Below are positions 51,515-59,930 of a stretch of 64,000 nt of DNA, one piece after another. The first letter of the stretch is position 1. Every line of letters begins with the position of its first letter. The notes under the pieces are model-generated. The model was given only the letters and a program-made list of their open reading frames with translations. It did not search any database and had not been told where the DNA came from. Source of the DNA: Lentilactobacillus kisonensis DSM 19906 = JCM 15041 (lineage in GTDB: Bacteria > Bacillota > Bacilli > Lactobacillales > Lactobacillaceae); assembly GCF_001434135.1 (NCBI RefSeq), contig NZ_AZEB01000010.1, forward strand, positions 1 through 64,000, read 5' to 3'. Both the position numbers and the translations under genes were made by a program.

Positions 51515-53020
51515 ATGACTAAAAATTATACGAGTACCAGAGACAATTCCGTTAAAATATCCGCCAAGCAGGCAATTAAAAAGGGCTTCTCAGATGATAA
51601 GGGGCTGTTTGTTTACCCAAACCTTGGTGACACCCAAGTTAACCTAAAAAAATTAATTACATTAAAGTACCAAGAAATTGCGCAAGCCGTCCTCACAAAA
51701 CTATTACCAGACTTTTCATCAGCTGAAGTCCAGGAAAGTATCGATAATGCATACCGCGACAGCTTTGATTCTGATAAAATTACGCCAGTCGTCGATGTTG
51801 ATAACTTCCACGTGTTGGAGCTATTTCATGGCCCTACCAGCGCGTTTAAAGATGTTGGCCTCCAGCTACTCCCTCAATTAATGAAACACGCGCTGACTGC
51901 TAATAATAAGGTAATGATTCTCACTGCCACGAGTGGTGATACTGGCAAAGCAGCCCTTGAAGGATTCAAGGACCTCCACCATATGGGCATTATCGTGTTC
52001 TATCCAGACGGTGGCGTTAGCAGCATTCAAAAATTACAAATGGTCACAACCGGTGGGCATAACACAAAGGTAGCGGCCATTAAAGGCAACTTCGACGATG
52101 CTCAGACCAACGTTAAGCGAATTTTTAACGATGCCAAGCTCAAAGAAGCCCTCGGTGACGAGGTTAGCCTCTCAAGTGCTAACTCAATTAACATCGGCCG
52201 GCTCATCCCCCAAGTTGTTTACTACTTCGATTCTTATAAACAGCTCGTTAATAATGGGACAATCAAAGCTGGCGACAAAGTTAACTTCACTGTGCCAACT
52301 GGGAATTTTGGTGACGTCTTGGCTGGGTATTACGCTAAGCTACTCGGCCTGCCGGTTAATAAATTTGTGGTTGCCTGCAACGAAAACAACGTTCTGGCAA
52401 ATTTCTTCCAAAACGGTGTTTACGATCGCAACCGCCCATTCTTCCAAACAGTTGCGCCAAGTATGGATATTCAAATTTCAAGCAACTTTGAACGGCTTTT
52501 GTATTACAAGAGTGGCGAAGATGCTGCGTACGTTAAGCAATTGATGGATGACTTGGAAGATAGCGGCAAATACAAGGTTTCTAAGGACGTATTGGCTCGT
52601 ATCCAAGAAGATTTCTATTGCGGCTACAGTACCGACGATGAAATCGAAAAATCCATTTCAGATGTTTACAATCACAACGGCTACCTAATGGATCCCCATA
52701 CTGCCGCTGGCTATAAGGTGATGCGTGACTACCAAAAGCTTGATAGCGAAACGCCAATGATCCTGTTGAGCACTGCCAGCCCATATAAATTTGTTAATGC
52801 CGTCGCTAACGCGGTATTGCCAAAGACTGCCGATGATGTTCTTCAAGTCATGAAGGACCTCTCAACGGCAACCCATGTCCCAATTTCCGACAATTTACGT
52901 CAGGTCTGGGACTTGCCAGTTCGACATCAAAGTGTCATTGAAAAGAATCAAATGAGTGATTACGTGAAGGCGAAGGTTGAGGAGGTATTCTATGATAACC
53001 ATCAAAGTTCCAGCAACTAG
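51515..53020 (+). CDS. thrC: Threonine synthase
   Basis: 501 residues, PLP enzyme of the long type. N-terminal YTSTRDNSVKISAKQAIKKGFSDDKGLFV, PLP lysine in FHGPTSAFKDVGLQLL, MILTATSGDTGKAALEGF, VTVPTGNFGDVLAGY-like block and the late PHTAAGYKVM. Converts O-phosphohomoserine to threonine. AAGGAG upstream. First gene of thrC-thrB-ACT operon, overlapping thrB by 29 bases. Confidence 0.96.
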   Translation: MTKNYTSTRDNSVKISAKQAIKKGFSDDKGLFVYPNLGDTQVNLKKLITLKYQEIAQAVLTKLLPDFSSAEVQESIDNAYRDSFDSDKITPVVDVDNFHVLELFHGPTSAFKDVGLQLLPQLMKHALTANNKVMILTATSGDTGKAALEGFKDLHHMGIIVFYPDGGVSSIQKLQMVTTGGHNTKVAAIKGNFDDAQTNVKRIFNDAKLKEALGDEVSLSSANSINIGRLIPQVVYYFDSYKQLVNNGTIKAGDKVNFTVPTGNFGDVLAGYYAKLLGLPVNKFVVACNENNVLANFFQNGVYDRNRPFFQTVAPSMDIQISSNFERLLYYKSGEDAAYVKQLMDDLEDSGKYKVSKDVLARIQEDFYCGYSTDDEIEKSISDVYNHNGYLMDPHTAAGYKVMRDYQKLDSETPMILLSTASPYKFVNAVANAVLPKTADDVLQVMKDLSTATHVPISDNLRQVWDLPVRHQSVIEKNQMSDYVKAKVEEVFYDNHQSSSN

Positions 53021-53897
53021 CGCCAATGTTGGGGTCGGGTTCGACTGCCTTGGCCTGGCGGTTTCATACTACTCAACAATTACCTTTGAACCGAGTTCTC
53101 ATCACTTAGAAATTAGTGGCTCGCCTAAAGAATTTCAAAACGAGCATAATCTGGTTTATCAGGCATTTGTTAAGGGCTGTACCTTTCTCAATCAGGCGAT
53201 CCCCAACGTTAAGATTGCCGTTGAGAGTGATATTCCGGTTGCCCGCGGGCTTGGCAGCTCATCCGTTTGTGTGGTTGCTGGTCTAAAAGCAGCCAGCGAG
53301 TGGTATGGTGGCGGTATTTCTGAAGAACAATTGTTACGCTTGGCAACCCAAATGGAAGGCCATCCAGACAACGTTACCCCAGCCATTCTCGGTGGCTTGT
53401 GTGTCTCCTTTATGGATGATCACGATGACCCCCAGATTGTTAAATATCAGGTCAACCAACAGTTGCACTTTGTTGCACTGATTCCAGATTATGAAGTCAG
53501 CACTCATGAAGCCCGCAAGGTGTTACCAACAACCATGAGTTACGCTGATGCGATTCATCAAGTCAGTCATTGTGCCGCGATGACCAAGGCCTTGGAACTC
53601 GGTGATATGCACATGATTCACGAAGCTTGCGATGATCGAATGCACGAACCGTACCGAGCCAAATTAATTCCAGATTATGGCGACGTCAAGGCCATTTGTG
53701 AGCAAGCTGGCGGTACAATGTATATCAGTGGCAGCGGTTCAACCATGATGGCCATTACTGCCAGCCAACAAGCTGCTGATGAGATCGTTGTTAATGCCAA
53801 AGCAGCATTTCCAGCTTGGCAAATTCGCAAACTGACAGTCGATTCGACCGGCGTAACAAGTGAGGTAAGTGAACGTGGAAAAGTACTACATCGTTGA
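52992..53897 (+). CDS. thrB: Homoserine kinase
   Basis: 301 residues, GHMP kinase. VPATSANVGVGFDCLGLAVSYY is the ThrB start; VARGLGSSSVCVVAGLKA is the ATP-binding GHMP motif; YISGSGSTMMAI is motif III. Phosphorylates homoserine. GAGGAGG lies eight bases before ATG 52992, inside the thrC end. Its 3' end overlaps the ACT gene by 23 bases. Confidence 0.95.
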   Translation: MITIKVPATSANVGVGFDCLGLAVSYYSTITFEPSSHHLEISGSPKEFQNEHNLVYQAFVKGCTFLNQAIPNVKIAVESDIPVARGLGSSSVCVVAGLKAASEWYGGGISEEQLLRLATQMEGHPDNVTPAILGGLCVSFMDDHDDPQIVKYQVNQQLHFVALIPDYEVSTHEARKVLPTTMSYADAIHQVSHCAAMTKALELGDMHMIHEACDDRMHEPYRAKLIPDYGDVKAICEQAGGTMYISGSGSTMMAITASQQAADEIVVNAKAAFPAWQIRKLTVDSTGVTSEVSERGKVLHR

Positions 53898-54309
53898 TAG
53901 TTCAATACTCCCTGAATCCTTTGACAAGGTCATTCAAGCTAGACAATTACTAGAAAGCGGTAAGGTCCGCCAGGTTAGCGAAGCGGTTAAGATCGTTGGC
54001 ATCAGTCGCGGAACTTATTATAAATATAAAGATCTGGTGTTTCTGCCAGAAGAAAATATGATGGACCGAAAAGCAGTCATCTCGCTCATGCTAGAAAATA
54101 AGCGGGGCATCCTGTCGGAGGTCCTCAGAACCATCTCGGATTCCAGTGCCAGCGTCTTAACGATCAACCAAAATATCCCAATCCATAATATTGCCAGCAT
54201 TGTCATTTCACTGGATCTCAGCCATTTTAGCGGCACCGTTGATAATTTGCTTAATGGCATCAAAAAAGTTGATGGTGCTAGTAATGTGCAGTTGGTTTCG
54301 ATTGAGTAA
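53875..54309 (+). CDS. ACT domain protein, PheB/UPF0735 type
   Basis: 144 residues. N-terminal part YYIVDSSILPESFDKVIQARQLLESGKVRQVSEAVKIVGISRGTYYKYKD is HTH-like, followed by an ACT domain VISLMLENKRGILSEVLRTISDSSASVLTINQNIPIHNIASIVISLDL. This is the B. subtilis PheB form, there in an operon with pheA and thr-type genes. Probably senses an amino acid, perhaps threonine, to modulate the pathway. GAGGT eight bases before the GTG at 53875. Its stop abuts a type B repeat. Confidence 0.88.
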   Translation: MEKYYIVDSSILPESFDKVIQARQLLESGKVRQVSEAVKIVGISRGTYYKYKDLVFLPEENMMDRKAVISLMLENKRGILSEVLRTISDSSASVLTINQNIPIHNIASIVISLDLSHFSGTVDNLLNGIKKVDGASNVQLVSIE

Positions 54310-54573
54310 GAGTGCGGAACCAAGCGGTTAGAAAGCGGAGCCTAAGTTACTCCGTTCAGAAATCCTGGGCTTGGATTTTTGAACGGAGTGACTTAGGTGC
54401 AGCTTTCTGCTTGGTGTAGCACGTTTCCACTATGTTGCTAAGAATCATGTGCTTGGGGCTGACTTAGGTGCAGCTTTTTACTTTGCAGAACACCATTCGG
54501 CTATGTAATGGAAAAGTTTGGAATTTTGTTTGAGGTACTTACGGGAAAGCTCCTGCCTGGCAGAGTAATTCCT
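54310..54573. repeat. Composite hairpin repeat copy 9 (type B plus decayed halves)
   Basis: The first 116 bases form a type B hairpin (AGTGCGGAACCAAGCGGTTAG with CTTGGTGTAGCACG, private arm CTCCGTTCA with TGAACGGAG). It is one base different from the nested hairpin at 58294. Then come GTTTCCACTATG, a partial right arm (GACTTAGGTGCAGCTTTTTAC, about 54461-54481) and a decayed type A right half ending CTGCCTGGCAGAGTAATTCCT. It starts one base after the stop of the ACT gene. Confidence 0.85.
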
Positions 54574-54683
54574 AATCTATATAGGAAAGAAAATCCCGCT
54601 CCCAACACCATCCACCCATTCCGCACGGTAATTCAAGCCAGTAGCTGCTTGGAATCACAACAATTCAATAATGGCATTCAAAA

Positions 54684-54720
54684 AGGCCCCTGCCGCAATT
54701 TACCTTTGCGGCGGGGGCCT
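54684..54720 (-). terminator. Terminator after CPBP gene 1
   Basis: Perfect stem AGGCCCCTGCCGCAA-type with GC-rich 14 pairs, ending TTTTTGAAT on the minus strand, ten bases after the 54730 stop. It also faces the thr operon, whose transcript would meet it from the other side. Confidence 0.9.
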
Positions 54721-54729
54721 AAATTTGCT

Positions 54730-55500
54730 TTAATCAGAATTCAAACCCGATTGATGTTCAAGGTTTCGATCAAACTTAATTAAGCAAATCAGACTGACGA
54801 CCAGGATAAACCCAAACACAACAATGATCGAAAACCAGTTGGATGTCCCAGAGGTCGCATTAGCAATATCAGGCTGCCAATCGATCAAAAAATGGAGGCC
54901 AATACTCCAAATGAGTGTATTGGTAGTTACCCGAATAACCATCAATAACATCCCAAATACAAAGGAATACAGGACTTGCTGCGCGACGCCCTCGAAACTG
55001 CCGGAAAAAATATTCATCATATGAAGTGACCCAAATATAAGTGATGAATAAACCGCTGCCTTCGTTATTTTCAGCGATTGATTATGACGTCGCAGATTTT
55101 GTAACAAAGCTGATACAAGCAGTCCCCGCGTGAGACACTCTTCAACGATCCCCGTTGCCAGCGCAACCAAGGTGTTTTGAACCAAATGCTGACTCGTTAA
55201 AGTTGCCATCACAGTTGAAGGCCAGTCCTCCAGCCATAATATTGCGATAACGGTAAGGCCAAATATCACTAACCATATTTTCAAATTGGTCGTGAATTTA
55301 GGCCGCTGCACCGTCACTTTGAATGTCCCAACTTCGATATACACAAGTAATAAGATGATGCCGCCAAAAATCAGTTGGGTGACTGCAAAGACCAGACTGT
55401 TGGCTCGTTGAAGCAGAAGCATTTGACCGAGATAGACAATCAGGAAACCAATTGCTACCAGGATTTGTTCGACCCATGAGCGTCGACTTTTAATAATCAT
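54730..55500 (-). CDS. CPBP-family intramembrane metalloprotease 1
   Basis: 256 residues, seven or eight helices. VEECLTRGLLVSALLQNL has the catalytic EExxxR motif, FGSLHMMNIFSG the second motif, and HFLIDWQPD the third. GAAAGTAGTGATTCTAATGAT surrounds the start; the same sequence precedes the paralog at 55804. Candidate promoter TTGAGA (55644-55649) and TATGTA (55621-55626) on the minus strand, spacer 17. Often linked to bacteriocin immunity in this family. Confidence 0.87.
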   Translation of the reverse strand: MIIKSRRSWVEQILVAIGFLIVYLGQMLLLQRANSLVFAVTQLIFGGIILLLVYIEVGTFKVTVQRPKFTTNLKIWLVIFGLTVIAILWLEDWPSTVMATLTSQHLVQNTLVALATGIVEECLTRGLLVSALLQNLRRHNQSLKITKAAVYSSLIFGSLHMMNIFSGSFEGVAQQVLYSFVFGMLLMVIRVTTNTLIWSIGLHFLIDWQPDIANATSGTSNWFSIIVVFGFILVVSLICLIKFDRNLEHQSGLNSD

Positions 55501-55803
55501 TAGAATCACTACTTTCTGAAAGAATCATTAGTTGCTAACAATGAGCAATCTGGGATCTTCTCCCGATGCTCTCTGGCTGATTACCAGTAAAAACAGTTAG
55601 GTTCACCTCACTTTTCCCCATACATATTAATTACGTTTTTACATCTCAATATTTTTTTGAAATTTAAAAAAATTGACCGTTTTTGAAAACTAGGGAACAA
55701 AAATTCTTCTCGGCAAACGTTTTGAAGCAATATATAAGCAAGAGCCGCCATCATTCCAAGATTAAGAACAGTGGTGGCCTTCGCTCATATTAAAAATAGT
55801 CAT
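55501..55803. other. Gene-free stretch between tandem CPBP genes
   Basis: Very AT-rich around 55650-55700. It holds the candidate promoter of CPBP gene 1 (55621-55649, minus strand) and an imperfect hairpin at about 55743-55786 (GCCGCCATCA with GTGGTGGC), which may be a weak terminator of the 55804 gene. No ORF or repeat is seen. Confidence 0.5.
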
Positions 55804-56574
55804 TCAACTAATCGTTAATCGGCTTTGCTTTTCATACGCATGATCAAATTTAACTAAGTAAACAATTCCAATAACCAACATACTGCCAAAGATTAACAAA
55901 ACGGGGAGCCAACTGGTTGCGACGCTTGGGGTGCTTGCAATTCCTGGCTGCCAATCCATCAGGAAATGAAGGCCGATCCCCCAGAACAAGGTATTTGTAG
56001 TCACCCGAATTGCGGCCAACACAACTCCCAACGCAAAAGCGTAGAAGATTTGCTGAATGATCGCTCCTGAATTACCACTTCTCAGGTTCATGAGATGGAG
56101 ACTACCAAATATCAACGCCGAATAAAGTGCCGACCGGGTAAATTTCAAAGACCGGCTGCGATATTGCATGTTTTGCAGAAAGATTGAAAAGAACAACCCA
56201 CGAGTCAGACTTTCTTCAAAGATCCCTGCCGCTAAAGCAAACATTGTATTTTCGGCTAGCGTTGTTGAATTTAAATTCAGCAATATCCGCGACGGCAACT
56301 GTTCTTGCCATGCCATCACAATCAGACTAATCCCGATAATCATAAACCAAAGTTTCAAATTTGTTGAAAGTTTTACTCTGGGCTTGGTTACCTTAAACGT
56401 GCCAACCTCCCTGTATATAATAAATAAAACAATCAATGAGAACAACAATCGCGCTTTAGCATACGTCACTTCACCACTATCAAACAGCGCAAAAGCCATA
56501 AAAACAAAGATAATCAGGATAATAATTGCGACAAACAATTGCTCAACCCACGACCGTCGACTCTCAATAATCAT
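55804..56574 (-). CDS. CPBP-family intramembrane metalloprotease 2
   Basis: 256 residues, paralog of 54730: shared start RRSWVEQ, GIFEESLTRGLFFSIFLQNM (EExxxR), FGSLHLMNLRSG, IRVTTNTLFWGIGLHFLMDWQPGIA. Tandem duplication with about 300 bases between; the second gene has kept its own terminator and promoter regions. Function as for its partner. Confidence 0.87.
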   Translation of the reverse strand: MIIESRRSWVEQLFVAIIILIIFVFMAFALFDSGEVTYAKARLLFSLIVLFIIYREVGTFKVTKPRVKLSTNLKLWFMIIGISLIVMAWQEQLPSRILLNLNSTTLAENTMFALAAGIFEESLTRGLFFSIFLQNMQYRSRSLKFTRSALYSALIFGSLHLMNLRSGNSGAIIQQIFYAFALGVVLAAIRVTTNTLFWGIGLHFLMDWQPGIASTPSVATSWLPVLLIFGSMLVIGIVYLVKFDHAYEKQSRLTIS

Positions 56575-56842
56575 TGGAATCACTACTTTCTGCGAATTAA
56601 ATTAAGCTGATTATAATCTATTTGCCATTTTAGTGCTACCAGCGAAATACCTCTTTAACTTAGTCATCTTAGTTGAATCATCTTGTTCATTAATGACAAT
56701 TTGATCTCTAAGCGATAGATGCAATCTATCCAGCGTCGCTACATATTAAGCGGTCATCTATTTTTATCATTTAGACATCCCACACATTTGCAACTCTCGA
56801 TTAATCATTGATAATTTATTTTCCCTGTAAGCCTTTTCCAAC

Positions 56843-56872
56843 TTGAATCCAACCCCATGTCATGGATATAAT
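56843..56872 (+). promoter_or_regulatory. Promoter of the threonine/serine exporter gene
   Basis: TTGAAT (56843-56848) and TATAAT (56867-56872), spacer 18, about 40 bases before the ribosome site. The remaining 56575-56842 shows no ORF or repeat. Confidence 0.65.
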
Positions 56873-56917
56873 GCAAATATTGCTAATAATACAATTCGAT
56901 TCATCTTGGAGGACCTC

Positions 56918-58270
56918 ATGGCAAATAGCCAACCCGATGCACCTAAAAAATTTCGATTATCTCAAAATCATCATATGACCATTCCGTGGAATGCTTTCAT
57001 TAGTCAGGAAAGGGTTCCCGCTAAAAATGCCCCGCTTCGTGAACGCGCGTCCGTTATTGGCCGCGTTGGTATCATTATGCTATCTTGCGGTACTGGAGCC
57101 TGGCGAGTTAGAGATGCCATGAACACCATTGCCCGCGTACTAGGTGTAACTTGTTCAGCCGACATTGGCCTAACTTCAATTCAGTTTACCTGCTTTGCTG
57201 ACGATGACAGCTATTCACAAATTCTTTCACTCCCAAACACCGGGGTGAATACGGACAAACTAAACATCATGGAGGGCTTTGTTGCCAATTTTGCCAACGA
57301 TTTTTCAACGACAACTATTCGGACGATACATAACCAAATCGATAAGATTCAACAGAAGCCCGCTCAATATACCCCCGTTATTTCCGGATTAGCGGCCGCC
57401 TTAGCCTGCAGCGGATTTATTTTCCTACTTGGTGGTGGCATCCCCGAAATGGTTTGTTCGTTCATCGGTGCTGGAATCGGAAACTTTACTAGAAGCGTGA
57501 TGGGCAAACATCGCATGACAACTTTTGCCAGTATTGCGATTTCCGTGGCAATTGCTGGAATCGCGTATATGATTTCATTCAAACTCTTTGAGGCAAACTT
57601 CCAAGTTTTGGCTCAACATGAGGCAGGCTACATCGGCGCGATGTTGTTTGTTATTCCTGGCTTTCCGTTCATTACAAGCATTTTAGACCTTTCGAAGCTA
57701 GATATGCGATCAGGGCTGGAAAGGCTGACATATGCGATTATGATTACGTTAATCGCTTCATTAGTTGGTTGGCTGGTTGCCCTACTCTTTCACTTCCAGC
57801 CTGAAAACTTTCTGCCACTCGGCTTATCGCCAATCATTTTAATGTTACTGAGGTTGCCGGCAAGCTTCTGTGGGGTTTTCGGTTTCTCGATTATGTTTAA
57901 TAGCACCGTCAGAATGGCAACGGTTGCTGGCTGTATTGGTGCCGTTGCGAATACGTTAAGGCTTGAACTAGTAGATTTAACAACATTACCACCAGCTGCC
58001 GCCGCATTCTTGGCCGCCTTATTAGCGGGCTTGATTGCATCTGTCGTCAACCGGTTCAATGGTTACCCAAGAATTTCACTAACCGTGCCATCAATCGTCA
58101 TCATGGTCCCAGGATTGTATATTTACAGAGCCGTTTATAGCATCGGTATCAATCAAATCAGTGTTGGTGCATTGTGGCTCACAAAGGCTGCCTTGATTAT
58201 TATGTTCCTGCCACTAGGATTGTTCGTGGCAAGAGCGTTACTGGATAGGGAATGGCGACATTTTGATTAA
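56918..58270 (+). CDS. Threonine/serine exporter family protein (ThrE-like)
   Basis: 450 residues. N-terminal soluble part of about 140 residues with LSCGTGAWRVRDAMNTIARVLGVTCSADIGLTSIQFTC, the ThrE (DUF1212) signature, then about ten helices including RMATVAGCIGAVANTLRLELV and the ThrE_2 part SLTVPSIVIMVPGLYIYRAVY. Exports threonine or serine with the proton gradient. Only 2.6 kb from the thr operon, so it may relieve threonine overflow. GGAGGA before ATG 56918. Stop abuts a nested repeat. Confidence 0.88.
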   Translation: MANSQPDAPKKFRLSQNHHMTIPWNAFISQERVPAKNAPLRERASVIGRVGIIMLSCGTGAWRVRDAMNTIARVLGVTCSADIGLTSIQFTCFADDDSYSQILSLPNTGVNTDKLNIMEGFVANFANDFSTTTIRTIHNQIDKIQQKPAQYTPVISGLAAALACSGFIFLLGGGIPEMVCSFIGAGIGNFTRSVMGKHRMTTFASIAISVAIAGIAYMISFKLFEANFQVLAQHEAGYIGAMLFVIPGFPFITSILDLSKLDMRSGLERLTYAIMITLIASLVGWLVALLFHFQPENFLPLGLSPIILMLLRLPASFCGVFGFSIMFNSTVRMATVAGCIGAVANTLRLELVDLTTLPPAAAAFLAALLAGLIASVVNRFNGYPRISLTVPSIVIMVPGLYIYRAVYSIGINQISVGALWLTKAALIIMFLPLGLFVARALLDREWRHFD

Positions 58271-58503
58271 AGTGAGCGGAGCAAAGCGGTTAGAGTGCGG
58301 AACCAAGCGGTTAGAAAGCGGAGCCTAAGTTACTCCGTTCAGAAATCCTGGGCTTGGATTTTTGAACGGAGTGGCTTAGGTGCAGCTTTCTGCTTGGTGT
58401 AGCACGTTTTTGCTATATCACCAAGAACTATTAATTCATGGGTTTCGGGAAATCTTTGTCATAGATGCTTAGGTAGAAGTCCCTGCTTTGTGCAGCGGTC
58501 CTA
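58271..58503. repeat. Nested hairpin repeat copy 10 (type B inside type A)
   Basis: The outer type A ends are AGTGAGCGGAGCAAAGCGGT at 58271 and CTGCTTTGTGCAGCGGTCCTA at 58503. After TTAGA, a complete type B hairpin occupies about 58294-58408, matching the 54310 copy except for one base (GTGGC for GTGAC). The outer element resumes after TTTTTGCTATATCACC. This nesting is direct evidence of insertion. It begins exactly on the ThrE-like stop codon. Confidence 0.9.
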
Positions 58504-58534
58504 CTCTATATAAACTAGACCAATCACCAAGCCA

Positions 58535-58574
58535 AAAAAGTAGCACCATGCCAACCGACATGATGCTACTTTTT
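58535..58574 (-). terminator. Terminator after the oxidoreductase
   Basis: AAAAAGTAGCA(C/T)CATG arms with short loop, U-run TTTTTTGG on the minus strand, about 15 bases after the stop of the 58589 gene. Confidence 0.85.
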
Positions 58575-58588
58575 AATTATTCAATCTC

Positions 58589-59500
58589 TTATTTAACAAT
58601 AATTACCCGGCCATCATGCTTCTCTTCAAGCAACTGGTGACCCTTTACAAATCCATCCCGATTAAACGGTAATGTATAACCGATATTAACGGTAAGTTTA
58701 CCATCACGCATAAGATCAATAACGGCTTGCAAGGCTTCCCGATCAGACATTGCGTTGGTTGGGTGGACATGGACAAACTTCAGTGGCTTATCAGTCGTGG
58801 GTGACGTATGTGCAACACTGGCAACCGTCCCATTTGGTTTAACCATCTTAATGTCGTCATCAGTGCCAGCACCGTTCATAGCGCTATTAATCACAACATC
58901 CCCCTGATCCGCCAGTACGGTAGCGGGGTCTTCCTGATCATAAGCGACAAAACGCGTTGCTCCGATTGATTTAACAAATTCTTCGTTATGACTGGAAGCA
59001 ATTCCGATAACGTCAGCACCAAGATCCGTTGCAATTTGAACGGATAGTGACCCCACACCACCGGAGGCTCCCTTTACGATCACCGTTTGACCTGGTTGAA
59101 CACCGGCGAAAAACTTGACCGCTTTATATGCCGTCAAACCTGGGGTGATAATCCCGGCAACCCGGGTTGGTGTCATGCCATCTGGAACGGCGACCGTTGC
59201 ATCTAAATCCGCTAAAACATACTCAGCGTATCCCTGCTCAGTATGGGTCATGACTAACTCACCAACGCCAAATTCACTGACGCCATCACCAATCTCAGTT
59301 ACTTCACCGACAACGTCGCGCCCAGGAATTAAAGGCGATCCCAAGCGACCATATCCAGCCCGTTCGGCTCGCTCACGATTATTGAGACCAATCGCAATCG
59401 TTCGCACTAATACTTGATTCATATTTGGGGTAGGCTGGTCGATATCGTATTCCTGAAAAACGTCAGGATCCCCATGTTGTTCATATCCGTATGCTTTCAT
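58589..59500 (-). CDS. NADP-dependent quinone oxidoreductase-type MDR protein
   Basis: 303 residues. MDR GroES part GLNNRERAERAGYGRLGSPLIPGRDVVGEV, Rossmann KGASGGVGSLSVQIATDLGADVIGIASSHNEEFVKSIGATRFV, end KHDGRVIIVK. Zinc ligands missing, so a QOR-type or enal reductase. AAGGAGG before ATG 59500. Different subgroup from the 32361 protein. The two tandem repeats 59573-59826 lie just upstream of its promoter region. Confidence 0.88.
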   Translation of the reverse strand: MKAYGYEQHGDPDVFQEYDIDQPTPNMNQVLVRTIAIGLNNRERAERAGYGRLGSPLIPGRDVVGEVTEIGDGVSEFGVGELVMTHTEQGYAEYVLADLDATVAVPDGMTPTRVAGIITPGLTAYKAVKFFAGVQPGQTVIVKGASGGVGSLSVQIATDLGADVIGIASSHNEEFVKSIGATRFVAYDQEDPATVLADQGDVVINSAMNGAGTDDDIKMVKPNGTVASVAHTSPTTDKPLKFVHVHPTNAMSDREALQAVIDLMRDGKLTVNIGYTLPFNRDGFVKGHQLLEEKHDGRVIIVK

Positions 59501-59572
59501 TGTGTGTGCCTCCTTAATCGTCTCACTGGCGCTATTGTAAGCGCAATCACGGAGGAGAGCAAGCAATTAGTA

Positions 59573-59692
59573 AGTGAGCGGAGCAAAGCGGTTAGAAACT
59601 GGAACATAAGTCTCCTTGGGCAGAAATTCCTGGGTTTGGAATTTTTGACCAAGGTGCTTATGTGGAAGTTTCTGCTTTGTGCAGCCGTCCTA
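59573..59692. repeat. Hairpin repeat copy 11 (type A)
   Basis: Ends AGTGAGCGGAGCAAAGCGG and CTTTGTGCAGCCGTCCTA. Private arms CCTTGGGCAG with TGACCAAGG; lower arm GAAACTGGAAC with a matching GTGGAAGTTTC. Directly followed by copy 12, four bases apart. Confidence 0.92.
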
Positions 59693-59695
59693 CTA

Positions 59696-59826
59696 AGTGA
59701 GCGGAGCAGAGCGTGAAACCAAGCGGTTAGCAATCAGTTCATAAGTCTCCGCAACTGAAAATCCCGGGTTTGGATTTACAGTTGCGGTGCTTATGTGCAA
59801 GTCTCTATTGTCGCGCAGAAGTTCTA
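59696..59826. repeat. Hairpin repeat copy 12 (hybrid A/B)
   Basis: Begins with a type A end AGTGAGCGGAGCAGAGCG, but continues GTGAAACCAAGCGGTTAGC as in type B, giving an extra 5' end. Arms CCGCAACTG with CAGTTGCGG are private. It ends in an eroded tail GCGCAGAAGTTCTA. It looks like a fusion of two element ends. Confidence 0.85.
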
Positions 59827-59930
59827 ATCTATATACTAGCAAAACGCATCCAAAATCAAAAAATAACCAAGAAAAAAGCTAGGACAATAGTCGCCCTAGC
59901 AAAATTAATAGCAAATTATAAATTTAAATT

